DNA from: Verrucomicrobiota bacterium
GTDB taxonomy: Bacteria > Verrucomicrobiota > Verrucomicrobiia > Chthoniobacterales > Terrimicrobiaceae
DNA length: 5,789 bases
Reading direction: 5' to 3'
Assembly (NCBI GenBank): GCA_026398285.1
Contig: JAPLTI010000319.1
Location: 1 to 5,789 of the forward strand
Shown: positions 1 to 5,789 of the stretch, in pieces
Layout: every line of letters begins with the position of its first letter
Position numbering within the stretch: position 1 is the stretch's first letter
Translations under genes and position numbers: made by a program
The notes under the pieces: model-generated
Database searches by the model: none
What the model saw: the letters and a program-made list of their open reading frames with translations, nothing else
What the model was told of the DNA's origin: nothing

Positions 1-19
1 TCTGGCCGCAGCGGCCTCG

Positions 20-52
20 AACCTGAGCCTCTGGATGAGGCAGGTTCTTTTT
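20..52 (+). terminator. Rho-independent terminator of a gene left of the window
   Basis: AACCTG (20-25) pairs with CAGGTT (41-46) and CCTC (28-31) with GAGG (37-40), leaving a two-base bulge (26-27) and the loop TGGAT. A C and five T residues follow directly (47-52). The T tract lies only on the right side, so the terminator works for + strand transcription entering from the left. Just before it is a second perfect inverted repeat, GGCCGC-A-GCGGCC (4-16), which could form an additional hairpin. The structure separates the locus from whatever lies upstream. Confidence 0.75.
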
Positions 53-222
53 GCACTTGTTTCAGCAATCCAAAATTGGGTCCGAGAATGTCGGACTTTC
101 CGCTCACCTCTTCCGGCGTGAGGGTTTTTCAGGGCCGACTAATGAGGGGGAAGGATTCTGGCGAGCACTCGATCAGCTTGAAAGATACTTCTAATATAGA
201 GCGCGAAAATCTAAATAAATAA

Positions 223-528
223 ATGAAGATTCTAATTATTGCTCCACGTTATGTCAATGGATCCGCTGGAGTTGTTAGCCTATACCAGATTGCATCTTTT
301 CTTTCGCTTCTCAAGCATACGGTTCATATTTTAAACCCCACCGAAGCAAGTCCAACCCTCCCATTTACAACATATGACTTTGTTATCGTCCCTGAAGTCT
401 ATGAAAAGCCTCGAGGAAAGCAGAATATTCTTAGGTGGTGCCTAAATGAACCGGGCAAACTCAAAAATGATTACTCAATATCATTTAACTTCACAAAACC
501 ATGTAGGTGCAGTTCAATGTCTTGTTAG
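223..528 (+). pseudogene. N-terminal remnant of a glycosyltransferase (broken gene)
   Basis: This 101-residue reading frame begins like a Rossmann-type (GT-B-like) glycosyltransferase, with the beta strand MKILIIAPRY at 1-10. Residues about 52-80 (DFVIVPEVY, then NILRWCLNEPGKL) match a pattern I know from polysaccharide glycosyltransferases, where an I/V-YPE strand is followed by a conserved RWLLNKPG-like block. After about residue 80 the sequence no longer looks like a protein core (KPCRCSSMSC) and stops at 526-528. Full-length members have more than 300 residues, so the donor-binding half is missing. The ORF at 446-862 overlaps the end in another frame, which suggests a frameshift or deletion between about 455 and 525. 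No Shine-Dalgarno sequence precedes the ATG; the leader is AAATAAATAA-like. The fragment is probably non-functional. The glycosyltransferase assignment is fairly secure for the N-terminus only. Confidence 0.6.
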
Positions 529-862
529 ATTCATTAACGATGAGTTTGAACGATTGTCCGGTCTTTCGCAGTTTGAAAAACAAAGACGAATTGACGCTAT
601 TTCAAATAATCATTTCACTGAATATCATAACTATAAAAAAAAATTATGCAAAGTTAATTATGATTTTGCAAATTTTTCTCCAATTTTATCTTTAAAAACA
701 TATGTTAAATTGGCAATCATTTTTAATCTTCGATTAATTTTTAATCTGATCTCTAAACTGCTTTTAGTTGATACTGTGTTTGTCTATCAAATTAATAGGC
801 TTTTTGAAGCTGAAATGGCTAATATTTGCAACAATTATTTTCAGTATGAATCCAGTCGATAA
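446..862 (+). pseudogene. Unrecognised A+T-rich ORF, possible C-terminal part of a disrupted gene
   Basis: This 138-residue frame is open from an in-frame stop at 443-445 and overlaps the broken glycosyltransferase ORF by 83 bp in a different frame. I do not recognise the family. From about residue 9 it reads like genuine protein: YHLTSQNH at 12-19, a charged helix with EKQRRIDAI (44-52), a lysine-rich stretch (64-69), then a strongly hydrophobic or amphipathic segment at about 87-114 that could touch the membrane. The YHLTSQNH motif loosely resembles the histidine block of SGNH-type esterases, but nothing else supports that. The ATG at 446 lies inside the previous reading frame without a ribosome binding site, so it is probably not a true start. 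The best guess is the tail of a gene whose front was lost or frameshifted. A nine-A run at 635-643 is a possible further slippage site. Confidence 0.4.
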
Positions 863-981
863 ACTTCTAAAGTTATGAATATGATAAGTAATTTATATAA
901 ATAAAAATGTTACATTGTATTAAAAGCAACTTGCAGAATCTTTTAAAATAAACCTTAAAAAATGTAATAATATAATCAATA

Positions 982-2487
982 ATGAAGCCCAAGCTATCAA
1001 TTGTTATTCCAACATATAATAGGTTTCACCTTCTCAAGCAAACAATTCAATCTGTTTATAATGAAATAAAAAATAGTATAGAAATCATCGTTTGTGATAA
1101 TTGTTCAACTGACGAAACAAGTTCTGTCCAAAAGGTTTTCAATAAAATTAAATATTACAGACATCAGACTACTATAAATGGTGATGACAACATACTATTT
1201 GCATTAACGAAAGGAACTGGCGATTACATCTGGATTCTCTGTGATGACGACATACCTCGTCCGAATTCTGTAAACCTTATTATCACAGCTATTGATAACT
1301 TCTCTAATCCTGGTCTGATTAATGTTGATGCAATTCCCTCAGATAAAAAAATAAGCAATTATTCCAGTGCAGCAGTTGAAACACGGTGGCATGTTCTGAG
1401 TAAAAATGAATTCCTGCGGAGAATTGGAGATAAACTCACTTTTGTTTCAAGCGCAATTATCAGGAGAGACCTCATAGATATTCAATATTTGGAGAAGATG
1501 AAAAGGCTGCAACTTCTAGCTGTAGGCATAAATTTGTCTGCAGCCAAAAGTAATAACAGTATCATAATGCCAGAAACTCCGCTTCTTTACATGAGAGGTG
1601 GAAACTCTGGCGGCTATGATGCCTTTACTGTTTTTTCTAAAAATCTAACTATCGCACTCAAATCAGGACAAAAATTCGGGTTTACCAAAAACTCTCTAAC
1701 ATCGGTCTATCGAAACGCTCTCATGGGCGTGATGCTATATGTTATATCCGTTTGGCCTAAAACAATTAAAGGTTCAATCGATCTTTTTTTCTACTCTTTT
1801 TTCTATAAAGAATTTTATTTATATACACTGCCTGCTTTTATAAGAAGCGTCTATAAAAATAATCTTCATAACATAATTTCACGATTCATTAAGCAAAACA
1901 AAAATCTTGGTCCTGACTTAAGCGACATTGAAAAAATTCAAGACCATCTTGATGCTAAAACTAACGAACAGTGGTATAAATATTTTTATAATGGAACTCC
2001 AAATGGTTCTGTGAAATATCCATGTCGTATTATTGGTGAAAAATATATCAAAATTAGCCCCAATTTCCATGCTGGCCCTTCTTTAAGATTGGAGGCTTGG
2101 GATTCATACGGAGGTGAAAAATACAACCCAGAAGTTATAATTGGCTCGGATGTTTGCTTTAACAGCAATGTTCATATAGGAGCAATTAACTTTATTTCAA
2201 TTGGAAATAGAGTTCTTGTAGGCAGTAATGTTCTTATTACCGATCATACTCATGGACAATCAGCAATGGCCGACTTGTCGATTCCTCCTTTGGAGCGCAA
2301 ACTTTTTAGTAAAGGCCCAATTGTCATTGAGGATGATGTCTTGATTGGCGATAATGTTTGTATTTTGCCGGGAGTGAAAATTGGCAAGTCCTCTATTATA
2401 GGTGCAGGAGCAGTTGTAACAAAAGATGTCCCCCCATTTTCAATTGCCAAGGGGGTTCCAGCAACCTCGAGATTGATTGAATGTTAA
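982..2487 (+). CDS. Fused family 2 glycosyltransferase and hexapeptide-repeat acetyltransferase
   Basis: This 501-residue protein has two enzymatic domains. Residues 1 to about 250 are a GT2 (GT-A fold) glycosyltransferase: the opening strand LSIVIPTYNR (5-14), the nucleotide-binding CDNCSTDE (38-45) and the metal-binding DDD (88-90) in WILCDDD. The layout resembles abequosyltransferase-like O-antigen enzymes. Residues about 250-335 form a linker with amphipathic or hydrophobic helices (MLYVISVW, SIDLFFYSFFY) that may lie on the membrane. Residues about 345-501 are a left-handed beta-helix acyltransferase of the maltose/WcaF/WbbJ type: repeated I-G-x-x-V hexapeptides (for example VIIGSDV, ISIGNRVLVG, VLIGDNVCI), the probable catalytic histidine in DHTHG (421-425), and the CoA-side ending GAGAVVTKDVP...GVPA. 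It probably transfers a sugar from a nucleotide donor to a lipid-linked glycan in the cytoplasm and acetylates it or a neighbour. The exact sugar cannot be read. The start has no Shine-Dalgarno sequence, but the MKPKLSIVIP opening fits the family exactly. Confidence 0.88.
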   Translation: MKPKLSIVIPTYNRFHLLKQTIQSVYNEIKNSIEIIVCDNCSTDETSSVQKVFNKIKYYRHQTTINGDDNILFALTKGTGDYIWILCDDDIPRPNSVNLIITAIDNFSNPGLINVDAIPSDKKISNYSSAAVETRWHVLSKNEFLRRIGDKLTFVSSAIIRRDLIDIQYLEKMKRLQLLAVGINLSAAKSNNSIIMPETPLLYMRGGNSGGYDAFTVFSKNLTIALKSGQKFGFTKNSLTSVYRNALMGVMLYVISVWPKTIKGSIDLFFYSFFYKEFYLYTLPAFIRSVYKNNLHNIISRFIKQNKNLGPDLSDIEKIQDHLDAKTNEQWYKYFYNGTPNGSVKYPCRIIGEKYIKISPNFHAGPSLRLEAWDSYGGEKYNPEVIIGSDVCFNSNVHIGAINFISIGNRVLVGSNVLITDHTHGQSAMADLSIPPLERKLFSKGPIVIEDDVLIGDNVCILPGVKIGKSSIIGAGAVVTKDVPPFSIAKGVPATSRLIEC

Positions 2488-3590
2488 GTTTTTGCACAAT
2501 TATTGCTGGCAACTACATTCCGCAGGCTATGGTTCTAGTGGACTCGCTGCGAGAATTTCATCCAGAATCTAACATTTATATTCTTTTTGCTGACTTGGAT
2601 GTCAGGTCGCTTCCCAGAGAAAAAACTTACCAATCTGTATCCTACGAGCAAATTTCTATTAAGGATAATCTTCGTAGATCATTCAAATACAATGTCACTG
2701 AATACTGCACCAGCCTTAAGGCCACATTCCTAAAATTTCTTTTTCAGAACGGAAATGATCGGGTTGTCTATCTTGATCCAGACATTTTGGTTGCTAACAG
2801 TTTGGATAAACTTGATCAATATTTTGAGAATAATGATGTTCTGCTGACGCCGCATCTTGATAGCCCAACTCCCGAAGATGGAAAAGGTCCCCATTTCATC
2901 TCCATGCTCCTAACGGGTATTTATAACCTTGGATTCATTGCTCTCAAAAAAACTCCTAATGCAGATGCGTTTCTTAATTGGTGGGAATTTCAACTTGAAA
3001 CGCTGAGCGTAGATGAGCAGCAGAGGGGACTTTTTACTGACCAGAAACTAGTCGATATTGCGCCAAGCATATTCTCGGGCTTTTATATTCTCAAGGATAC
3101 AGGCTATAATGCGGCTCCATGGAATATCCATTCAAGGTATCTAAGTTGTAAAAATGGTGTTTGGCTTTGTAATGAATCCCCGCTTTATTTTTTCCACTTC
3201 AGTAATTATGGAAGTAAGCTTCCTAATCAAATTGCTGCTTATGTAACTCGTGATGATTTACTTTCCAGGCCAGATTTGCATTCTCTATACAAAATATACA
3301 CAGAAAAAAATCAAGCTTACAAGCATTTAGGACAAAAAATGGACTACAGATTCAATTATTACTCTGATATGTCCAAAATATCAAACGCCACTCGTTTATT
3401 TTACAGGGAAAAATCGGATGTTTATTGGAATATTCCTAATCCTTTTGAGTCTATATACCTTCAAATACAGCAGCGCAAGTTAGAAGATGGTGTTTTAGTA
3501 GCTCTAATTTATGCTATATACCGTATGCCTGACATAGCAAAAAAGTTTTTCAAAATGGCAACTTTATTTATTAAAAGAAAACTAAATTGA
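2481..3590 (+). CDS. GT-A glycosyltransferase with DPD motif (GT8-like)
   Basis: This 369-residue cytoplasmic enzyme is predicted to use a nucleotide-diphosphate sugar and a divalent metal. The order of motifs is typical of a GT8-like family often annotated only as glycosyl transferase: FCTIIAGNYIPQAMVLVDSL (4-23), the helix YCTSLKATFLKFLF (75-88), the metal-binding YLDPDI (97-102), TPHLDSP (123-129), GIYNLGFIALKK (146-157), TDQKLVD (186-192), GYNAAPWNIHSR (208-219) and PLYFFHFSNYG (234-244) with a likely metal or phosphate ligand at His239. Length is near that of single-domain members plus a C-terminal helical tail, which ends in basic residues (FIKRKLN) and may aid membrane contact. Its ATG overlaps the end of the fused GT2-acetyltransferase gene by 7 nt, pointing to translational coupling. 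Composition is A+T-rich like its upstream neighbour. The sugar and linkage are unknown. Confidence 0.85.
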   Translation: MLSFCTIIAGNYIPQAMVLVDSLREFHPESNIYILFADLDVRSLPREKTYQSVSYEQISIKDNLRRSFKYNVTEYCTSLKATFLKFLFQNGNDRVVYLDPDILVANSLDKLDQYFENNDVLLTPHLDSPTPEDGKGPHFISMLLTGIYNLGFIALKKTPNADAFLNWWEFQLETLSVDEQQRGLFTDQKLVDIAPSIFSGFYILKDTGYNAAPWNIHSRYLSCKNGVWLCNESPLYFFHFSNYGSKLPNQIAAYVTRDDLLSRPDLHSLYKIYTEKNQAYKHLGQKMDYRFNYYSDMSKISNATRLFYREKSDVYWNIPNPFESIYLQIQQRKLEDGVLVALIYAIYRMPDIAKKFFKMATLFIKRKLN

Positions 3591-4522
3591 TCGCTCCCGT
3601 TCTTTTTCTTTTTTTTAATCGTCCTGAGACCGCCCGAAAAGTCTTTGCTGCCATTCGAGAAGCGCGGCCAGAGAGGTTGTTTTTAGCAGCGGATGGGCCG
3701 CGAGAGTTGCAGTCCGGCGAGGCAGAGTTTTGCCAAAAGACACGCGAGAGTGTGGAGGCCCTCATCGACTGGCCCTGCGAGGTTCATAGGCTGTATCGCG
3801 AACACAATCTCGGCTGCCGTGTGGCAGTCTCCTCCGCGATTGATTGGTTTTTTTCCCATGTGGAGGAGGGTATAATCTTGGAGGATGATACCCTGCCGGA
3901 TCCGAGTTTTTTTCGCTATGCAGAGGTCCTGCTGGAGCGATACCGCAACAAGTCGGAGGTCATGCACATAAGCGGCAATAACCACCAGCATGGCAGGATA
4001 AGAGGCGATGGGGCCTACTACGCCTCGCGATTTGCCCACAGTTGGGGCTGGGCCACTTGGCGGCGGGCTTGGAAACTCTATGAGAGGGAGATGACCGGCT
4101 TTCCCGAAGACTGGGACTCCATCGCAGCGCGTTGCGATCTATCTGGTCCGATCAAGGCATGGTGGAAAATGGCACTCGAAAACACGCGTGCCGGGGTGGT
4201 GAATACATGGGACTTCCAGTGGCACTACACCATCATGAAAAATACCGGTTTGTGCTTAATCCCAAACCAAAATCTCGTTTGCAACATCGGTGTCGGAGCA
4301 GATGCAACCCACATGAAGCAGAAAGATGTGGCCAGTAGCATCCGGCCCAACTGCTTGACGCGCTTCGACCCGCCTTCCCGCCTGGAAATAAACCACGAGG
4401 CCGACCAATTCGATTTCAACCACTCAGTCACAAATCATCCCCTCCCATGGCGCGCTCCGACAGAGATTTGGCGCGAGTGGCAATTTAAGAACAAGCAAAA
4501 GGCACAACTTGGCAAATTTTAA
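3587..4522 (+). CDS. HlpA-like nucleotide-diphospho-sugar transferase
   Basis: This 311-residue GT-A-fold protein belongs to a family often labelled hemolytic protein HlpA-like, although its members are almost certainly glycosyltransferases of polysaccharide loci. Visible motifs are the first strand PVLFLFFNRPE (4-14), LAADGPR (33-39), the acidic metal-binding ILEDDT (97-102), HSWGWATWRRAW (151-162), TWDFQWHYTIMKN (207-219) and LVCNIGVGADATH (230-242). Full length is typical, so it should be active. The start is TTG at 3587, inside TTGA shared with the stop of the previous gene (4-nt overlap). An in-frame TAA at 3572-3574 excludes a start farther upstream, and the alignment of the first strand supports TTG. 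Unlike the gene before it, this gene is G+C-rich with G/C-rich third positions, so the two have different recent histories despite the operon-like overlap. The acceptor and donor are unknown. Confidence 0.85.
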   Translation: MIAPVLFLFFNRPETARKVFAAIREARPERLFLAADGPRELQSGEAEFCQKTRESVEALIDWPCEVHRLYREHNLGCRVAVSSAIDWFFSHVEEGIILEDDTLPDPSFFRYAEVLLERYRNKSEVMHISGNNHQHGRIRGDGAYYASRFAHSWGWATWRRAWKLYEREMTGFPEDWDSIAARCDLSGPIKAWWKMALENTRAGVVNTWDFQWHYTIMKNTGLCLIPNQNLVCNIGVGADATHMKQKDVASSIRPNCLTRFDPPSRLEINHEADQFDFNHSVTNHPLPWRAPTEIWREWQFKNKQKAQLGKF

Positions 4523-4647
4523 AAAAACAACACCAGCAAAAACCCATCCCCGGACAAACAAACTAGGGGTCAGTGTTCATTTTCTTCCATCTGCCCTTCA
4601 TATACCTGCGCGTTGTTTCTCTTTCAATTCTTGCAATCTCCATGAGC

Positions 4648-4667
4648 GCGAACCTTTACGCGTTCGC
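4648..4667. other. Inverted repeat upstream of the DUF5672 gene
   Basis: GCGAAC (4648-4653) and GTTCGC (4662-4667) are perfect 6-bp arms around an 8-base loop, ending 14 bases before the ATG at 4682. No T tract follows, so it is not a terminator. It could be an mRNA hairpin near the ribosome binding region or a protein-binding dyad, or chance. The gene lacks a clear Shine-Dalgarno sequence, so a structure here could matter for translation. The rest of the 159-bp gap shows no clear promoter. Confidence 0.3.
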
Positions 4668-4681
4668 ATCCCAAAGCGCTT

Positions 4682-5515
4682 ATGTTAAGGGTTCTCATTC
4701 CTTGTTATACAAGTGATCTTTCAGCGGATGAATGCATTGCCCTCCAAACAATACGCTCGTGTTTTGAAACGGGCGTTATTTGTTTTATAGCACCCACATC
4801 GCTTGACTTGAGCGGTGTCTTGCGAGCTGGTGAGCGTGTCGAGCGTTTCGCGGATGGGTTTTTTAATGATATTGCGGGCTATAATCGATTGCTAACTTCC
4901 TCGATTTTTTATGAGAGGTTTGCTGATTCCTCGCACATCTTGATTTGTCAGTTGGATTGTTTGGTATTTCGTAACGAGTTGTCTCTCTGGGCAGCCAAGG
5001 GTTTCGACTACATTGCGGCCCCTTGGTTTCAGAAATATCTCGAAACACCAGAGGCGGGCCTATGGAGGGTCGGCAACGGAGGTTTCTCAATGCGAAATGT
5101 GCAATCGCACTTGCGCGTGCTTAATAAGCGGATTCCGAAAGGATTTTTTTATCCCAAGCATGGGTCTGAACCCTGGGTCGTTACCAGCCCTGAGTCTGAA
5201 CTTGGTATGTATGAGGCGATGGTGCCATGGTATATCAAACAAAATCCATTCACAAAGAGGGTGACCATCGAGGAAGAGTTGCGGCGTTTCCCGCGAAACG
5301 AGGATTTATTTTGGTCCCTGGAAGCGCCAAAGTTTGACGCGTCTTTTCGGATAGCCACTGCCGAAGAGGCGCTGCCTTTTGCCTTTGAAATGGCTCCGAG
5401 GTGGTGCTTTGAAAAAAATGGGAATAAACTCCCCTTTGGCTGTCACGCCTGGGCGCGCTATGACAGGGAATTTTGGATTGAAGTGCTGGAACAACGGAGT
5501 GAGCGAAGCGGTTAG
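4682..5515 (+). CDS. DUF5672 family protein, probable glycosyltransferase
   Basis: The 277 residues match the DUF5672 family throughout by its characteristic blocks: FFNDIAGYNRLL (60-71), ILICQLDCLVF (86-96) with the acidic residue expected at the nucleotide-sugar metal site (Asp92), GFDYIAAPWF (107-116), RVGNGGFSMR (129-138), NEDLFWS (206-212), EAPKF (214-218) and LPFGCHAW (250-257). The family commonly lies in polysaccharide gene clusters and looks GT-A-like, so a sugar-transfer role in the cytoplasm is inferred, not proven. Length is normal and all blocks are present, so the gene appears intact. The ATG at 4682 gives the expected short first strand (MLRVLIPCY). There is no good ribosome binding site. 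A 159-bp gap separates it from the preceding gene, so it may have its own promoter. The last residues (RSERSG) are encoded by G+C-rich sequence that runs into the tandem repeat downstream. Confidence 0.83.
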   Translation: MLRVLIPCYTSDLSADECIALQTIRSCFETGVICFIAPTSLDLSGVLRAGERVERFADGFFNDIAGYNRLLTSSIFYERFADSSHILICQLDCLVFRNELSLWAAKGFDYIAAPWFQKYLETPEAGLWRVGNGGFSMRNVQSHLRVLNKRIPKGFFYPKHGSEPWVVTSPESELGMYEAMVPWYIKQNPFTKRVTIEEELRRFPRNEDLFWSLEAPKFDASFRIATAEEALPFAFEMAPRWCFEKNGNKLPFGCHAWARYDREFWIEVLEQRSERSG

Positions 5516-5524
5516 GGGGCGTTC

Positions 5525-5629
5525 CGCCTATGCGCTGCGCGACTCCGGCGTGACAAGTCCTCCTGCGCGCTGCATGGTTCTGGCGGGACGAGTCCGCCCG
5601 TGCGCTGTGTGACTTCGGCGTGACAAGGT
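5525..5629. repeat. Three imperfect 35-bp tandem repeats
   Basis: Units lie at 5525-5559, 5560-5594 and 5595-5629 without spacers. A shared skeleton is CGCCT-nTGCG-CTGnG-nGACT-nCGGC-GTGAC-AAGTC. By hand, units 1 and 3 agree at about 28 of 35 positions and units 1 and 2 at about 25 of 35. The central unit also contains a small hairpin, GGCGG (5582-5586) with CCGCC (5594-5598). The array begins 10 bp after the DUF5672 stop codon. No CRISPR organisation is present: the units are contiguous and diverged. It may be a genome-wide intergenic repeat family or a site for recombination or mRNA 3'-end protection; function is unknown. Confidence 0.7.
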
Positions 5630-5656
5630 GTTGGGTATACTCCTAAGAGATTTAAT

Positions 5657-5684
5657 TTGACACGCGAATTAGAATAGAGAAAAT
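5657..5684 (+). promoter_or_regulatory. Possible sigma-70-type promoter before the small remnant ORF
   Basis: An exact TTGACA (5657-5662) is followed after 16 bases by GAAAAT (5679-5684), which matches four of six positions of TATAAT. Transcription would begin about at the ATG at 5691, giving a leaderless or nearly leaderless message. The -10 match is modest, so this is tentative. Confidence 0.3.
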
Positions 5685-5690
5685 AACTGC

Positions 5691-5756
5691 ATGAGTTTTA
5701 TTGAGATTCTAGATGAAATTCCTAAACTTTCGGGCGGCGCAATTTTTATTCTGTAA
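5691..5756 (+). pseudogene. Truncated addiction-module-like antitoxin start (21 codons)
   Basis: The peptide begins MSFIEILDEIPKLS, closely resembling the conserved N-terminus (M-x-x-x-E-I-L-x-E-L-P-K-L-S) of small, roughly 70-90-residue proteins annotated as addiction-module or antitoxin-type proteins. In those, the motif is followed by a charged helix of the E-E-R-x-x-I-x-x-x-L type. Here the similarity ends after KLS, the next residues are GGAIFIL, and a TAA stops the frame at 5754-5756. It therefore looks like a remnant cut by deletion or insertion just after 5732. No partner toxin is visible in the 33 bases that remain. Only fourteen residues support the identification. Confidence 0.4.
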
Positions 5757-5789
5757 AAGTTGAGAATTATTTTTGGGGCAGGTCAGCAG

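Noticed and set aside
35..121. 28-codon ORF starting inside the terminator (MRQVLFALVSAI...)
   Set aside because: It starts within the hairpin, has no ribosome binding site and resembles no known family; it is most likely chance.
112..121. TCCGGCGTGA shared exactly with the right-end repeat (5544-5553), suggesting related repeats flank the cluster
   Set aside because: The flanking bases agree only partly. Several chance 10-base matches are expected in a window of this size, so this alone does not show a flanking repeat.
862..874. AACTT-CTA-AAGTT inverted repeat at the end of the 446-862 ORF as a terminator
   Set aside because: The stem is five mostly A-T pairs and no T tract follows.
3683..4039. 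118-residue ORF on the minus strand
   Set aside because: It is a shadow of the HlpA-like gene, whose motifs on the + strand are unmistakable; the antisense peptide matches nothing.
4642..4716. 24-codon ORF (MSANLYAFAS...) overlapping the start of the DUF5672 gene, possible leader peptide
   Set aside because: It has no ribosome binding site, no attenuator structure after it and no codon bias typical of a leader; probably chance.
5379..5612. 77-residue + strand ORF across the end of the DUF5672 gene and the tandem repeat
   Set aside because: It is a frame shadow of the DUF5672 C-terminus followed by translated repeat sequence.
5525..5629. CRISPR array
   Set aside because: The units are adjacent and diverged with no unique spacers, and no cas gene is present.

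Overview
This window looks like part of a bacterial surface-polysaccharide locus (O-antigen, capsule or exopolysaccharide). All the convincing genes are glycosyltransferases or glycosyltransferase-like proteins, and all lie on the + strand. The organism cannot be named from these families, which occur in Bacteroidota, Cyanobacteria, Verrucomicrobiota and Proteobacteria. The GC-rich ends, an addiction-module-like N-terminus near the right edge and a short GC-rich tandem repeat would fit a verrucomicrobial (Opitutia-like) genome, but that is a low-confidence guess. Shine-Dalgarno sequences are weak or absent before most starts.

Layout. Positions 1-222 are non-coding and hold a Rho-independent terminator (about 20-52) that ends transcription from a gene off the left edge. 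Positions 223-528 encode the first ~80 residues of a glycosyltransferase that then breaks down. An overlapping ORF in another frame (446-862) continues as an unrecognised A+T-rich protein fragment. This is probably a decayed or rearranged gene. After a 119-bp A+T-rich gap come three tightly packed genes. First is a two-domain protein with a family 2 glycosyltransferase joined to a left-handed beta-helix O-acetyltransferase (982-2487). Next is a GT-A glycosyltransferase with a DPD motif (2481-3590, 7-nt overlap). Third is an HlpA-like nucleotide-sugar transferase (3587-4522, 4-nt overlap, TTG start). A 159-bp gap follows, then a DUF5672 protein (4682-5515). The right end (5516-5789) has no complete gene. 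It holds three imperfect 35-bp tandem units (5525-5629), a possible promoter and a 21-codon remnant resembling the N-terminus of small addiction-module antitoxins.

Base composition changes abruptly at about 3590. Everything from ~200 to 3590 is A+T-rich (for example 15 G+C in 1021-1080), while 3591 onward is G+C-rich (for example 36 G+C in 4081-4140). The boundary coincides with the 4-nt overlap between two genes, so the left part looks imported into, or exchanged within, a more G+C-rich resident locus.

Working together, the three intact glycosyltransferases would add successive sugars to a lipid-linked repeat unit at the cytoplasmic face of the inner membrane, and the fused acetyltransferase would O- or N-acetylate one of them. 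No flippase, polymerase or nucleotide-sugar synthesis gene is visible. I see no evidence of a wholly new system; the domain fusion, the composition junction, the broken gene and the tandem repeat are the points most worth a second look.
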